Positions 45,034 to 56,820 of a stretch of 64,000 nucleotides of DNA are shown here, one piece after another. The number at the start of each line of letters is the position of its first letter. Position 1 is the first letter of the stretch. This DNA is from Rana temporaria. Taxonomy: Eukaryota; Chordata; Amphibia; Anura; Ranidae. The stretch lies in assembly GCF_905171775.1 (NCBI RefSeq), contig NC_053491.1, forward strand, positions 136,522,483 to 136,586,482. The letters are read 5' to 3'. The notes beneath the pieces are model-generated. The model had not been told where the DNA came from and made no database searches. It was given only the letters and a program-made list of their open reading frames with translations. A program made the position numbers and the translations under genes.

Positions 45034-46194
45034 GATATAATTGTTCACACTTATTTCTGCACATTAAGTGAATTTTATTAATAAAACCCTATAAACTGAA
45101 TAACCAGGGGTATTTATGATAAAACATAGAATAGGAGGATGCATAGGCTCTTCTCTTTAAAGGTTTGTCAATGCTTCCAATGTGTTATGACCTGAGAAAG
45201 GGAGCAGAGGACTGTAACCACTGGCTTTAAGTAGTCAATAATAATGCTGTCCATGGATAGTATTAATTACAATATATTATATATTAACCTTACCACTGTT
45301 GTAATAAATCCCCATTAGTTTTAACTGAATCTCATGTGTTCAATATAGCAGTTGACTACACTTTTAAAGCTAAATTATGAAATGTAATAGCACTGCGCAA
45401 AGATCTTTTAATCTGGAAAAAATCTAATCATAAAAGGGCATTTCACCCCATGGCTATATAAAATAAATTCTTCTACTAAGACCCTTCTCCCACTGTTATA
45501 CATTTATGAAAATAACTAGCTGATAAATGGCAGTGCAGTCAATTATAAATATAGGACTATTTGCATTGTATGTTATTTAGAGTGGCTGCACACCCACACA
45601 TGATTACAGCACATGAGTAACAGATTAAAAATCACTAGACATTCAACCTAATAAGCACGATAGAAATGCAACAATGCTGGGTCCCTTTTGTAAAAGAGAG
45701 AGATTTTTGCTTATTATTGGCTAGTTTTTCTTTTCAGCAGCCATGTGTAATAAATGTGTGTTTTGCACAATAAAATCTGCTTGTTACAAATAATAGTAAT
45801 AGACATGACTGCTTGTTTATCTACTGTGACACACACAGCAACAGTTGGATGAAATTAACTTCCGGTGGGAGCGGCCCACTACTGTAAATACTGAAATGCT
45901 ATAGTTCGGATGTAAAAGGTTCGTTCTGATCTACTTTATATTTAATTGTTTTCTAATAGACCGTAGAGTATGCTCATAAACTTGCATATCCTCGCAGATT
46001 ATTATTTTTCATGGTAGTACTGAGATATGTAAACCATTACATATCATTAACTGTGCTCTCACTTCCACAAAAATATAAACATATTCCAGTGAATGTGTTA
46101 AAGCAATCATCACAATCCATCTATTTATAGTGTCCATCTTAAAGTTTAGAGTGAATCCAAAAACCACGGCGGTGGTTCCACACCAAATTGACCG
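45034..46194. other. Unique sequence
   Basis: No gene or repeat recognised. Confidence 0.4.
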
Positions 46195-46197
46195 TTA

Positions 46198-46690
46198 GGC
46201 CTCATGCACACTGGACATTTTTGGACGTTTTTACAGCAGCTGTTTTTGGCAGTATACGTTTTTTCAACAGTCAATAAACTCTCCATCATCTTATCCTATG
46301 TGTCCATGCACACATAGGCTGTTATGAGCAGTTTTGGGCAGTGGCGTTTTTGAGCAGTAAAAAAACAAACAAAACTAGTGGGTTCTGAGAGACGTTTTTC
46401 AGCTGTAAAAACACTCTAACACTGATAAACGCTGATAAACGTCAATAAATGCTGATAAATGCTCAAAAATGTCAATCACCAGCATTTTTTTATGTTTTAG
46501 ATCCATTGAAAAAAAAAAAGAAAAAAAATTGTTTTTCTTCAACCAAAAAACACTAACGCGGAAAAACGCTAATAAGCGCTAAAAAACTATATTGAAAAAA
46601 AGTTGAAAAAGCTGAAAAAAGTTGAAAAACTCACTGCAAAGCTACTGGAGTTTTTATAATGTTATTTTAACGTCCAGTGTGCATGAGGCC
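46198..46690. mobile_element. Harbinger-like element, TSD TTA
   Basis: 493 bp with a perfect 19-bp terminal inverted repeat GGCCTCATGCACACTGGAC and TTA on both sides (46195-46197 and 46691-46693). A 3-bp TWA duplication with GG-starting ends is the PIF/Harbinger signature. The interior is made of CGTTTTT/AAAAACG and GCTGATAAA(C/T) repeats, with tandem CTGATAAACG(C/T) near 46420-46460. No transposase. Confidence 0.92.
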
Positions 46691-46693
46691 TTA

Positions 46694-47348
46694 GTGTCTC
46701 CTCTTCATCAACATATAACCACACAGCTCACTCACCTGAACGTCTTGACCCCCTATTACAGGCAGTCAAGAACAGCATTAGATGTCTAATTATCCTCTTG
46801 CCTCAATCCACAGCTTAGAATGTCAGGGGAACATCTCAGACTGGACCAACAATATTGGTCCTTCTGCACCATTACATTTTCATTGTAGAACTCGCTCAAA
46901 GAGGGAGGTAAAAGAGAAACCTCTCATGGTGTAGTATTTCCAAATTTTATTAAAATAAAGATACAATCACACTTACAATATTGGAAGATGTTTTACAGCA
47001 TTCAAATAGTTTGGGAATGTCAGTTTGTGATCCACCTGCATTCCAAGATGGCGGAAGTGACGTGTCCCTATAATCTACGCATTTCTTTAGCATGCATATG
47101 ATGTCATCAGGGGCCCCCATCCGTGGTGAGGGGTTCGTCATCAGTGTTGAGATAATTTCTGGGAAAAAACACTTGTCTCCATTGACAAAGCGCAATGCCA
47201 TATGAGAGGTTTTCACTTAAACAATGGAGACCCATGGTGTATTTACTTTCAAAGATGCAGTTTCCATATGGTCAGAAGGCAGTTCTGATGCCTCCTAAAT
47301 GCTTGTTTTTTTTCCTATTGCCAGTTGCCAATTTTGAATTGTACAGAA
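46694..47348. other. Unique sequence
   Basis: No gene recognised. AAGATGGCGGAAGTGACGTG at 47044 is a single GC-richer patch with no partner found. Confidence 0.4.
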
Positions 47349-47356
47349 GTGCTACT

Positions 47357-47890
47357 CAGGGCTGTCTTAATGAGTGGGCACACCTGGGCACTGCCCAGGG
47401 GCCCCAGATGCATGGGGGGCCCCTTCACTTTCCCCAAAGCAGCTGATATCAAGAATGTATGGGTGATCTGGGGTGTATAGGGGCAGCAATGCTCGGGGTA
47501 TCAGGGATGTAGTGGGGGTCACAATACAAGGGGTATCTTATGGTATATGGTGTTAGTGCTGGGGATGGAGTCTGGGGTGTAGAGGGGTCACAGTGCTGGG
47601 GGGATATTTGGGGTATAGACGGGGCATAGTGCTGGGGGGGGCATCAATCTAGCAGGTATATTATATACACAGGACAACTTTGTTACTTTATGCATGTAGT
47701 ATTTCCCTCCACTGTTCCTTTGCTGTACAGAATGATTTTTGATGTATTTAATGTGAAGCTCCACCCAAAAGGGGAAGCTCCGCTTGTCTGCCTCCTACCT
47801 ATTTGATGTCCGTTTACCTAAACTGTCCATGCTAGGGGCCCCAGAACATTACTTTGCCCAGGGGCCCATGATGCTATTAAGACAGCCATG
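47357..47890. mobile_element. hAT-like element, TSD GTGCTACT
   Basis: 534 bp with exact duplication GTGCTACT at 47349-47356 and 47891-47898. The left end is CAGGGCTGTCTTAATGAGTG and the right end reversed is CATGGCTGTCTTAATAGCAT. The inverted match CARGGCTGTCTTAAT continues into GGGC-CCTGGGCA text. The centre has GGGGTGTAGA/GGGGTATAG-AGTGCTGGGG repeats. No transposase. The CAG at the left end also follows the right duplication, so the edge could be read 3 bp differently. Confidence 0.9.
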
Positions 47891-47898
47891 GTGCTACT

Positions 47899-50022
47899 CA
47901 GTCCCAAAGACTTAAATAGGCGATACTGCCTGTCAACGCAACAAACTGTTAAAATTGCTGTGCCCACTGCATAAAGTATCTTTCCTGTGGTATATGTACA
48001 GCCCACTTTGGCTGTATGATAGGTATTAGGGGGTTGATCAGAGAGTGGTAAAGCCGTGGCTCAAATACCTTTTATTGCCACAATAAATTGAGTATTAGAG
48101 TTTGGAGAATTCACCATACACATCACCTCCTTTAAATATTACAATAAATACCCAAAGAGCAAAAATAATATTTAATGTTTATGTAATGCAATTTCTATTT
48201 TTGGTAATTTTGATTTCGACTGATTTTCTCGCACCTTAAAACTCAAATTTTGGGTATTTCTTCACCTGTTATTACCACTCCCTAGCCATCTAGCTGAGCT
48301 TAATGGAAAAAGATAATCAATGAAAGAAAAGCTATTGTACAACGTTACTTCATTTACTATGTTACCTCTGGAAGCCTATTGTAATTCTATACACAATCAG
48401 TGGTTAAAAGCCAATAAATATAAAGCTCTGAAAATGCAAAAAAAACAACAACTTACCATGTTTTTCCAGCATAATATGTACATGCCCAACTCTGCATACT
48501 CGCATAGAGGATAATTTATACAAGTTTGAAATTGATATTTCAACATTTGTTTTCATAGGGAATATTGTTTCTGACACCTTATGCCTATTTATGAAGCTAC
48601 TATCATCAATTTGTTTTCTCCATATTTTAATATGACTGAAAATAACCCAATAAAGTTGAATTCATAGCTGTACTTTAACAATTTAAAACAACTTTCGCCT
48701 GTTTTTAAGCCTAAAAGTTTTAAGTGATTCGTAAAGGAACAGTTAAAGCTAAACGCTGGGCAGCTATATGCTGATGTTTTTGCGTATGTGCTACCTCTTC
48801 ATTTTTAAGTTTAGTTTGAAATTTAAAAAAAAAATCCTCTATCATTGTTGCATTAAACTAGTATAGCTTGTGATTTATTTCCTCACCTGGCCAACACTTA
48901 TATGAATGACATCAGATTTGATGCCCTATTTAGAAAACACAACCTGTGATGATGCTACAGTCAAATCTGACCTCTTCTCCAGGACAGGACCACCAGTGCT
49001 CTTGCACTGCATTCATTTATGAAAGTAAATTTATATGAATTTATTATATTATTTTGTCATATCTTCAAATCTACTTTGTAGGTGTGTTTTATTGGTAAAT
49101 AATAATTTCAAATCCAAGTCAAATTGCAGGCTTGCAAAAGATAAAACCTGCACAACAATTTTTTTTTTCATACCTAAGCCCAACTTCTTGCTACCTGACT
49201 TGCACAGGACCGTCACAGAATTTACATTGACCCCAAGTCCAAATTCCATGAGAATATAAGGGTGCCTTACAGAAAAGAAAGGCAAGAGCCAGTGTGACAC
49301 AGACTTGCCCCTTATCTCGGTATCCCGGGAGGCACCTGTTCATTATTGCAGGAAATGTAGCTATGACTATTGTAAACACTGCATCAGCCCATTGCAGGAT
49401 AGGCAGTATAAAGCAGCTTGAGTGTGTGCAAAATAAATACAGCATAATATTCACCATTTGCTAAGCAGGCTTTTAATATTTTGATTCTTCCAAGTGACTT
49501 GACACCACACTTATATATGAATAAAACATATAACAGTATTAGGATTAATAATAATTCACATTATTATGACAAATTTTATACATTTCTGCCCTATATATTT
49601 GGCAATGGCAGCAAAAACCAAAAATACCTGCAGGAAAATGATAGAGTTGCACGAGCATGCTGAACTGACTGATTTCATATGATGGCTGCTTTTTGTCAAG
49701 TATATTCTCTGCATGAGAAGATAAAAAGGTGAAAGCAGGACGGTGTCCCTGGAGAGTGTTTTAAAGAAAAGATACTTAAGAGATAGGAACAAACTATTCA
49801 TGCAGATCAATATTTCCAAATATAGCAGGGCCTATGACACTTAGAGCTTGTGAACAAATGTGACTACATTCACAAAATAACAAATATGCCTTGTACATGT
49901 GGCCATGTCTGGAATGGATCATGAAAACAAAGTGTTAGGACAAGCTAGGTTTGCTTATCACATTCTCAAATGCTTGTTTTGGATACATATGCATCTGTTA
50001 CAACCCTTAATTTTGTTGTTAT
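47899..50022. other. Unique sequence
   Basis: No gene or repeat recognised; scattered short open frames only. Confidence 0.4.
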
Positions 50023-50125
50023 TATTATTATAATACAGGATTTATACAGTGCCAACAGTTTGCACAGCACTTTACAACGTGAGGGCAGACACTACGGTTA
50101 CAATACAATTATAGTTAGAGTTCCT
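50023..50125 (-). mobile_element. Short 3' tail of the L2/CR1-like LINE
   Basis: (TTA)n then ACAGGATTTATACAGTGCCA and GTTTGCACAGCACTTTACAA, the same 3' end as 25902 and 40701. Only about 100 bp was copied. Confidence 0.85.
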
Positions 50126-50779
50126 TTACCAAGAAGCAGATGTAAAAAAAGGCAGTGGCATTTTTACTGTGTTAATAATGATATACCACCTGGTAAACGG
50201 AAATTGTTTACTTGGTTTGGACCTTTACATTTGGTAATGTGGTGGGTCCCCAGTTCCTATTATATTGTTGTAGACAGTAGTAGAATTCCCTCTTACCTTT
50301 GCTTATATGAGCTGTGGATTGAGTTCAGCTTCTGATAAGCCATTTTTTGTCCCAAACTCAGTACTAAGTTTCACCAGTAGGTGGCATTTCACCTGTAATT
50401 ATATCTATGTCTTAAGAGAACAGTAAGGACTCCTTTATATTTGGGATGGGGGCATTAAAAATGTCTGGTTAAGCCATGGCTTTAGCCACCCCCCCCCCCC
50501 CCCCCAATTGCCTACCCTTAAGCTGCAAAGTCAGTGGACAGGGGTGTTTACATGCCACAATGATTTGCTTCACTCCCATTGCAAAAATGATTCACCTTGT
50601 TGCATTTAGCAGGTTGTGCCACCTTTGAGTGCAACCTATTGAATGGAGATGCATCTCGAATGCCCCACAACCGCTGTTGTGGTGAATCTCATCGCATTTT
50701 TTTTAGAGTTCTGCTTTAAAGCGTTTTTGTTTTGCTCTAATATTATAATTAATCGATTATGCTTTTGTTATGATTCAGA
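50126..50779. other. Unique sequence with a poly-C run
   Basis: Nothing gene-like. About 17 consecutive C near 50488. Confidence 0.4.
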
Positions 50780-51388
50780 TTAACCACTTGCCGACCGCCG
50801 CACGCAGATGTACGTCAACACAATGGCACGGGCAGGCAAATGGGCGTATCTGTACATCCCTTTAAAATTGCCACCCAGCGCGCGCGCGCCGCGTGGCTCG
50901 TGTGCGTGCTCACAGGTTCGGGAACTAAATGTTTCCGGTCGGCCCGCGATTGCGGTCGGCAAAGGCAGAACAGGGGGATGCCTTTGTAATCAAGGCATTC
51001 CCCTATTCTGCCTAGTGACACTGTCACTGATGGCTGTTCCCTGTGATCGGGAATGGTCATCAGTGATGTGTCATGTGTAGACACTTGAGGGTGCGAGCAG
51101 GAGTGTCAGGACACCCACTAACACACAGCTCCTTTCTCTATCTGAAAAGTAGAGAGCGTACTGACCCTCCTGCTCGCCCCCTCCCCCCCAAGAGGCTTTG
51201 TCCACACCGGGGAAAAAGCCTCGCATTACTGTGTGTAGTTACAGACAGAAGAACAGGAAGTGAGGATTTCTCAGAAGAAATAAGGACATTTAAAAGCAAA
51301 AAGGAAGGATGAGGTAAGTGAAGGAGAACTGCACGAAGGTAAAAAAAGCTATTTAGGGATTTTTTTTTTCCCTTTACAACCCCTTTAA
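50780..51388. mobile_element. Composite TTAA element with unlike ends
   Basis: TTAA at 50780-50783 starts TTAACCACTTGCCGACCGCC, the long TTAA family end. TTAA at 51385-51388 closes with the reversed end TTAAAGGGGTTGTAAAGGG, the short-family end. Left part hairpins: GGGGGATGCCTTTG/CAAGGCATTCCCC and CTGATGG...CCATCAG pieces (about 50970-51065). From about 51085 the sequence matches 54145-54450 in reverse, including the GCGAGCAGG...CCTGCTCGCC stem. Confidence 0.7.
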
Positions 51389-52151
51389 AGAGAAACTTAC
51401 TTCTACTATAACACACAGTGCAATAGCATTTTGTTGTCTATAGAGAGGGTGTCACAGTTCTAATCACACCCATCAAAAGGTCTGAGGGGTGTGGTGAACA
51501 GGTGTTAGATATATTGTATTATGCTCAGCAGACACACCCTTAATGCCAATTTTTTTAATTACATCTATATTTCCAACTGACAAGGTTTCATAATCTGACA
51601 ACCAACATGCGAGTATTATTAAACAAAATGAAATGATTTGTTTCAAGCTAAATATTAAATTGATCTTATGCACATATTGCTTAGTAAATCTAATGTGTTT
51701 GATAAGTCTCCTAGACCTTGTAATATAGGTGTGTTTAGTAAATAACTAATAGGCACTTTATTCAATTATTTCAACTACAAAAATATGAAACTACATTTTG
51801 GACTCCTTCAGGGAACTTGGTCAAACTGTGAATATAGTGGCCTGAAAAGAACTCTAAATTGTTACTACTCATGACTGCCTAATGAAAAATGTATTCTGTA
51901 GTTTACAGACAACTAGAGGTTAGGGGTCATTATGCTTCTGGAATCTAACTCTAACCCTTTGAGAGACTGTAGCTCTGAAAAAGATCAAAATGTTTACTTA
52001 ATATTAACTTCTTAATTCCATTTTTAAATATTACTAAACAAGTAAAAGTAATTTTAATTAAGCTTAACACATTTGAAACTGAATTGCTTTTGTTTTGCCC
52101 AGTGGCAGTTTAACTAAGAAATACTGCTTTGTGTATCAAAGTGAACTCTAT
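51389..52151. other. Unique sequence
   Basis: No gene or repeat recognised. Confidence 0.4.
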
Positions 52152-52815
52152 GGGCTAGATTCACAGAAGAAATACGCCGGAGTATCTACTGATACTCCGG
52201 CGTATTTTCAAATTTGCCGCGTTGTATCTTAATTTGTGATTCACAAACAAGATACGACGGCTTTTGGCTAAGATCCGTACGGCTTCGTACGCCTTCGGAT
52301 CTTAGGCTGCAATACTTCGGCCGCTGGGTGGAGTTTGCATCGTTTTCCAGCGTCGGGTATGCAAATGAGCTTTTACGGCGATCCACAAAGGTTTTCGCGT
52401 TCGTTACGTCGTCGCTAGTCGTTTTTTCACGTCGCAAAGTTACGGCTGCTTTAACATGGATTAAATTTAGACGAGCCATGTTAAAGTATGGCCATCGTTC
52501 CCGCGTCAAATTAAATTTTTTTTTTTTGCGTAAGACGTCCGGGAATACGAAAGTACGTTACGCACGTCACCGTTCAAAGCACGGCGTGAATTTCAAAACG
52601 GAGCATGCGCAGTACGTCCGGCGCGGGAGCGCACCTAATTTAAATGGTACACGCCCCATTTGAATTAGGCGGGCTTGCGCCGGACGCCTTTACGCTACAC
52701 CGCCGTAAGTTTACACGCAAGTGCTTGGTGAATCGGACGCTTGCGCTGAAAACTTGCGGCGGTGTAACGTATAGACGATACGTTATGCCGCCGCAGTTAT
52801 ATGTGAATCTGGCCC
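52152..52815. mobile_element. Inverted-repeat element with AGATTCAC termini
   Basis: Left GGGCTAGATTCACAGAAG, right reversed GGGCCAGATTCACATATA. Flanks are TAT on both sides. The first 60 bp contain the hairpin GCCGGAGTATC-ACT-GATACTCCGGC, followed by GATACGACGGC text as in 26994-27706. CpG-rich against an AT-rich background. The 149-codon frame (52214-52663) has no recognisable domain and runs through repeat sequence. Confidence 0.8.
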
Positions 52816-53557
52816 TATGTTTTTGGACCGATTTTTAAAAGAAAAATACACTTAAAATCCAATAAAGAAAACACAAAATAATACTTTTTTTGCAGTCTTC
52901 CCTATAGTTTTTTTAACCCTAATGACTCCAAAACATTTTTGTCTGAGTATAAGCATACTGGGTATGTGCACTTGACTGTAATGCATCTTCTAAGTTGTTC
53001 AGTTGCTGCAGTCACATAGGAACTCCATTTCATATATGGTTGTCCCAAATTAACCAGATTCTGGATCAGATTTTTCAATTTAATTAGGCCAGTAATGGGA
53101 TTAGACATCCCCAAATCACCTGAAATCATTCTCCTCCAGAAACTAGATAACGAAAACCTTTAAAAATGCTAAAGGGCTCATTTCTTACATAATCTTAGCA
53201 AGAATTGTAATTGCAAGATGTTATAATCAGTCGATGGAGGCATTCAATTAGGTTAAACAAAAATGTAATTAGATTGTGATCAATAATAAACTTTTATGTA
53301 CCCAGTCAAAATAATCATACCAAGTTAAACAAAAGGCAAGGCCCTTTGATTCAATATATATCAGTGGACTTGCAAAGCTTAGGTAACACCTCTTCTACTG
53401 ATTCTGGTAACTCTGTCTTGTTTACTACAATTCACTGTTCTTCAGTTCTACTCTTTCCCCTCCCACTCTTTTACTTTTTATACATTATGTGCAGCAATGA
53501 CATATGATAGGCCATTAGCTTATCACCATGCCTAACTATCTTTACCCTTTTAACTAT
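52816..53557. other. Unique sequence
   Basis: No gene or repeat recognised. Confidence 0.4.
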
Positions 53558-53638
53558 CTAGTTCACACCATGCAGTCAGTTTCCGGTCAGTTTCCAGTGC
53601 AGAAACTGACCGGAAACTGACTGCATGGTGTGAACTAG
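53558..53638. repeat. Perfect palindrome, 37-bp arms, 7-bp loop
   Basis: The arm at 53558-53594 (CTAGTTCACACCATGCAGTC...CAGTTTC) is the exact reverse complement of 53602-53638, with CAGTGCA between. Each arm contains AGTTTCCGGTCAGTTTC, itself a near-repeat (CAGTTTC twice). About 80 bp downstream TCTGGTGTGAACTAGCAC repeats the outer end once more. This may be the outer edge of a 53558-53730 element with GTTCACACC ends. Confidence 0.95.
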
Positions 53639-53739
53639 AGCCATTGGAATACATGGAATACACTGTGCATGCATTTTGTGCAGAAAAAAAGTGCACGGAA
53701 CTGAACAGAACTGCGTCTGGTGTGAACTAGCACTTATAC

Positions 53740-54144
53740 AGGTTGACTACTGCATAAATAATGTTTTTGACAACGCTGCAATTAAAATATTGTGGCACTT
53801 GTCCATTGTAACCAACCAACCAACACCCTATTAATTAAGTTTGCATCTCTCTTTATTCTGTATATTTACATCTGTTGCTATATTTGAACACCACAGGTAT
53901 CTGTAAGATTGTATTCTTTCTCCCCACAGGATACATTTTTTTAATTGAATAAAAAGATTAAAAGGTAAATGTTTGTGGGAGAGTGTAGATTCTGGATATT
54001 CTAGTACCAATAAACAGGTTATGTTGCAAAATAGAAGTAACAGTGCTTAAGCCTGCACAGGCTGGCAAAAGCAGGGTAAATCGGCATAAGTGTGAACCCA
54101 GCCTTAAATAGGCAGTCCTTATATCTGTCGTATGTTAATTTTAC
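53740..54144. other. Unique sequence
   Basis: No gene or repeat recognised. Confidence 0.4.
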
Positions 54145-54560
54145 TTAAAGGGGTTGTAAAGGAATTTTTTCCCCCCCTAAATAGCTCCCTTTACCTTAGT
54201 GCAGTCCTCCTTCACTTACCTCATCCTTCAATTTTGCTTTTAAATGTCCTTATTTCTTCTGAGAAATACTCACATCCTGTTCTTCTGTCTGTATACTACA
54301 CATCGTAATGCAAGGCTTTCTTCCTGGTGTGGAGAAAGCCTCTTGAGGGGGGAGGGGGCGAGCAGGTGTGTCAGGATGCCCACTAACACACAGCTCCTTT
54401 CTCTATCTGCAAAGTAGAGAGTGTCCTGACTTGCCTGCTCGCCCCTCCCCCCTTAGAATGCGGAAGTGCCGAATGCAATCAGCGCTGCATTCGGCACACA
54501 TGCCTCTCAGGTATAAACAGAACGGCGTGGATTATTCACGCCATTCTATTATTGTCAGCC
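54145..54560. mobile_element. TTAA-family element, right end unclear
   Basis: Starts TTAAAGGGGTTGTAAAGGA at a TTAA. It contains CTAAATAGCTCCCTTTACCT, the GGGCGAGCAGGTGTGTCAGG ... CCTGACTTGCCTGCTCGCCC stem-loop and CGAATGCAATCAGCGCTGCATTCG. The closing TTAA end was not found, so it is truncated at about 54560. It matches 51085-51388 in reverse and the left part of 41851-42287. Confidence 0.7.
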
Positions 54561-55059
54561 GTACTGGCCACGCTACAATACTGGTACCATCACTCCCACG
54601 CTGGACACCAAGCCAGGCTGGAACAGCATGGCCAAGTAACAATTCTCTTTCCTACGTCCATACTGCCATTGTTGGAGACACCCTAAGAGATCTTCCTTGC
54701 TGACACACTACACTTCGGAATCCCTTGCTGCTAAACTCAAGCCCTGCAAATGGATAAGTAGAAATTATTTCATTTGTAGTGCCTCTGAAAGACCTGCTAC
54801 ATATCTTGCTTCTAAACATTGCTGTATATAACTCTGGCTTGTTAAATAACAACATACTGCTTGGGACTGCCTGTTGTGTCTGTTTACTGTGGTACATCTT
54901 AAAGGAACATACTCCCTCAAATTAGCTGAGCTATATTTGCCTCTCTTATGCAACCATTAGTTGCAATCACAATTCCTAATTACTACGTGTTTGACATAAG
55001 TAATTACTTGTTTATGGGCCCGTGCCCTAAGTTACTGAACATGTTTGCCTAAACTTTTC
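54561..55059. other. Unique sequence
   Basis: No gene or repeat recognised. Confidence 0.4.
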
Positions 55060-55390
55060 TATGCTAAGGGTTGAAGGTATTTCATACCTACTACCTTAGT
55101 GACCTAATGCATTTCTTTATGTTAAAGTGGTATGATGTAGAGAACCCCTAAACTCCTGTTGTCTGATTGGAGTGACGCCTGGGGTCCCGTACTGATAATA
55201 ACTTGCATACAGAAGTGCATTGGAATCTTCACGTGCATCATATTCTTTTAAGGCTAGGGGTTGGACGCATGTTGTAATACGTTTAGCCTTGGTAGCTCAG
55301 CGCATTCCTATATGTGAGAGAAAGATGGTGTAGAGAACCCCCAAACACCTGTTTTCTGATTGGAGTGACGCCTGGGGTCCAATACTGAAT
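55060..55390. repeat. Tandem duplication, ~193-bp period
   Basis: TAGAGAACCCC-AAAC-CCTGTT-TCTGATTGGAGTGACGCCTGGGGTCC occurs at about 55138 and 55331. The preceding GGGTTG-A...ACCTTAGTGACCTAATGCATTTC and its counterpart at 55260-55310 also align. The two copies differ at roughly one base in ten in the conserved part. Function unknown. Confidence 0.8.
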
Positions 55391-56439
55391 TCTCACATAA
55401 ACATTGAGAAGTGCATTCAAATCCTTGCTATCCGCAGTTGTGGTTCACTCCCATTCACCAGTGTTGTGACATCCTGCACATGTCCATACACTGTGTGAAT
55501 TTTAGGGCTCATTAAAGTTATCTTGTGTGAGTACCCACTTTTTGTGGATTTTTATAATTTATTAAATTGTCATTGGTAATGCATTAGGTGTGCGTGTATT
55601 TTGGGATGTCCCTCGTGCCCTTCACTTTAGAACACCCCATAGCGCTGGAAGTGACTGTGTTTTTCGTGTTAACCAAGCCCAATATTAAACATTAACATCC
55701 AACCTTACCTTCTCACAACGAAATAGGCTTTCATTGCAGAGATCTCCTTTTAAAAATGCTAGTGGCCTGGTTTCCATACATATGCAGTGTTTTCAATACT
55801 GTTTGAGTAACTGACCAAGAACATACATGTATATGAAGAGTTGTGGCTTTCTGAAAGCCAAATAACTAGCATTGACAAAAGGTAGACAGCTGTGGCAGCT
55901 GTCAACCTACATGTTTTAGAATTTTTTGCATTTAAAGTTGTATTAAACCCTAATTTTTTTTTGGTTTAACCTATTGAGCACAATAAAATAAACTTTCCCA
56001 AGTAAACTATTTGTTAAAATTCTTACCTCAGCACTTGGAGTTTTCACCTTTCAATGCTTATGGCTCCTGCTCTCTCAGTGAACTTCTGGTCATCACAGGA
56101 ATGAGTTAACAGAGGACAGTTCAGTCTCAAACCAGTCTGCGATTTTGAAAAAGAGAAGGGGATGAGAAAGGAGGTACAGGGATGTACCTTGCCATCCTAG
56201 GCTATGGGATTGTGTGATTCTACTGAAGTACAAGGTATAGAAAGACACAGGTCTTGGCCTTGCATGCAAAGGTAACGACATAGGACTCTGTAAGAGAAAG
56301 AAGCCGCCATAAAACAGGAAACTTAAGCAGTGACCATCGAACAAAATTAAACTAGAACATAGACAATGCTCTAGCTAAATATTCAGAAAATATTCATTAA
56401 ATGATTCAATCATCTCCTTAACCACTTGTGGAGCATACA
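55391..56439. other. Unique sequence
   Basis: No gene or clear repeat. A segment from TTTAAAGTTGTATTAAACCC (55932) resembles the starts of short TTAA elements but no partner end is seen. Confidence 0.35.
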
Positions 56440-56820
56440 TGAGCAGCGTCCGCATATGAAAACGTTGTTCAAACCACACATGTGAGGTATCGCCACGATT
56501 GTTAGAGCGAGAGCAATAATTCTAGCCTTAGATCCCCTCTGTAAATCAAAACATGCTACCTGTAGAATTTTTTAATGTCGCCTATGGAGATTTTTAAGGT
56601 TAAACGTTTGTCGCCATTCAATGAGTGGGCGCAACTTTGAAGCGTGATATGTTGGGTATCAATTTATGCACTTGTAAGACCGCTGCACAAATATGACATG
56701 ACAAAAGTATTGCAATGACGGCCATTTTATTCTCTAGGGTGTTAGAAAAAAAATATATATAATATAATATAATATATATAATGTTTGGGGGTTCTAAGTA
56801 ATTTTGGGGTTTTAATATTA
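56440..56820. mobile_element. Relic related to the hAT element at 2054, reversed
   Basis: AGAGCGAGAGCAATAATTCT, AAACATGCTACCTGTAGAAT, TGTCGCCTATGGAGATTTT, TTGAAGCGTGATATGTTGGG, TATTCTCTAGGGTGTTAG and ATGTTTGGGGGTTCTA match, in reverse order, 2298-2700. Neither end is preserved. (TAATA)n-like AT repeats occur at 56750-56780, at the same internal place where 2054-2774 has TATATATA. Confidence 0.75.

Noticed and set aside
52214..52663. 149-codon frame in a CpG-rich segment
   Set aside because: Falls inside an inverted-repeat element. Codon content follows the CGTA/TACG-rich repeat and no family is recognised.
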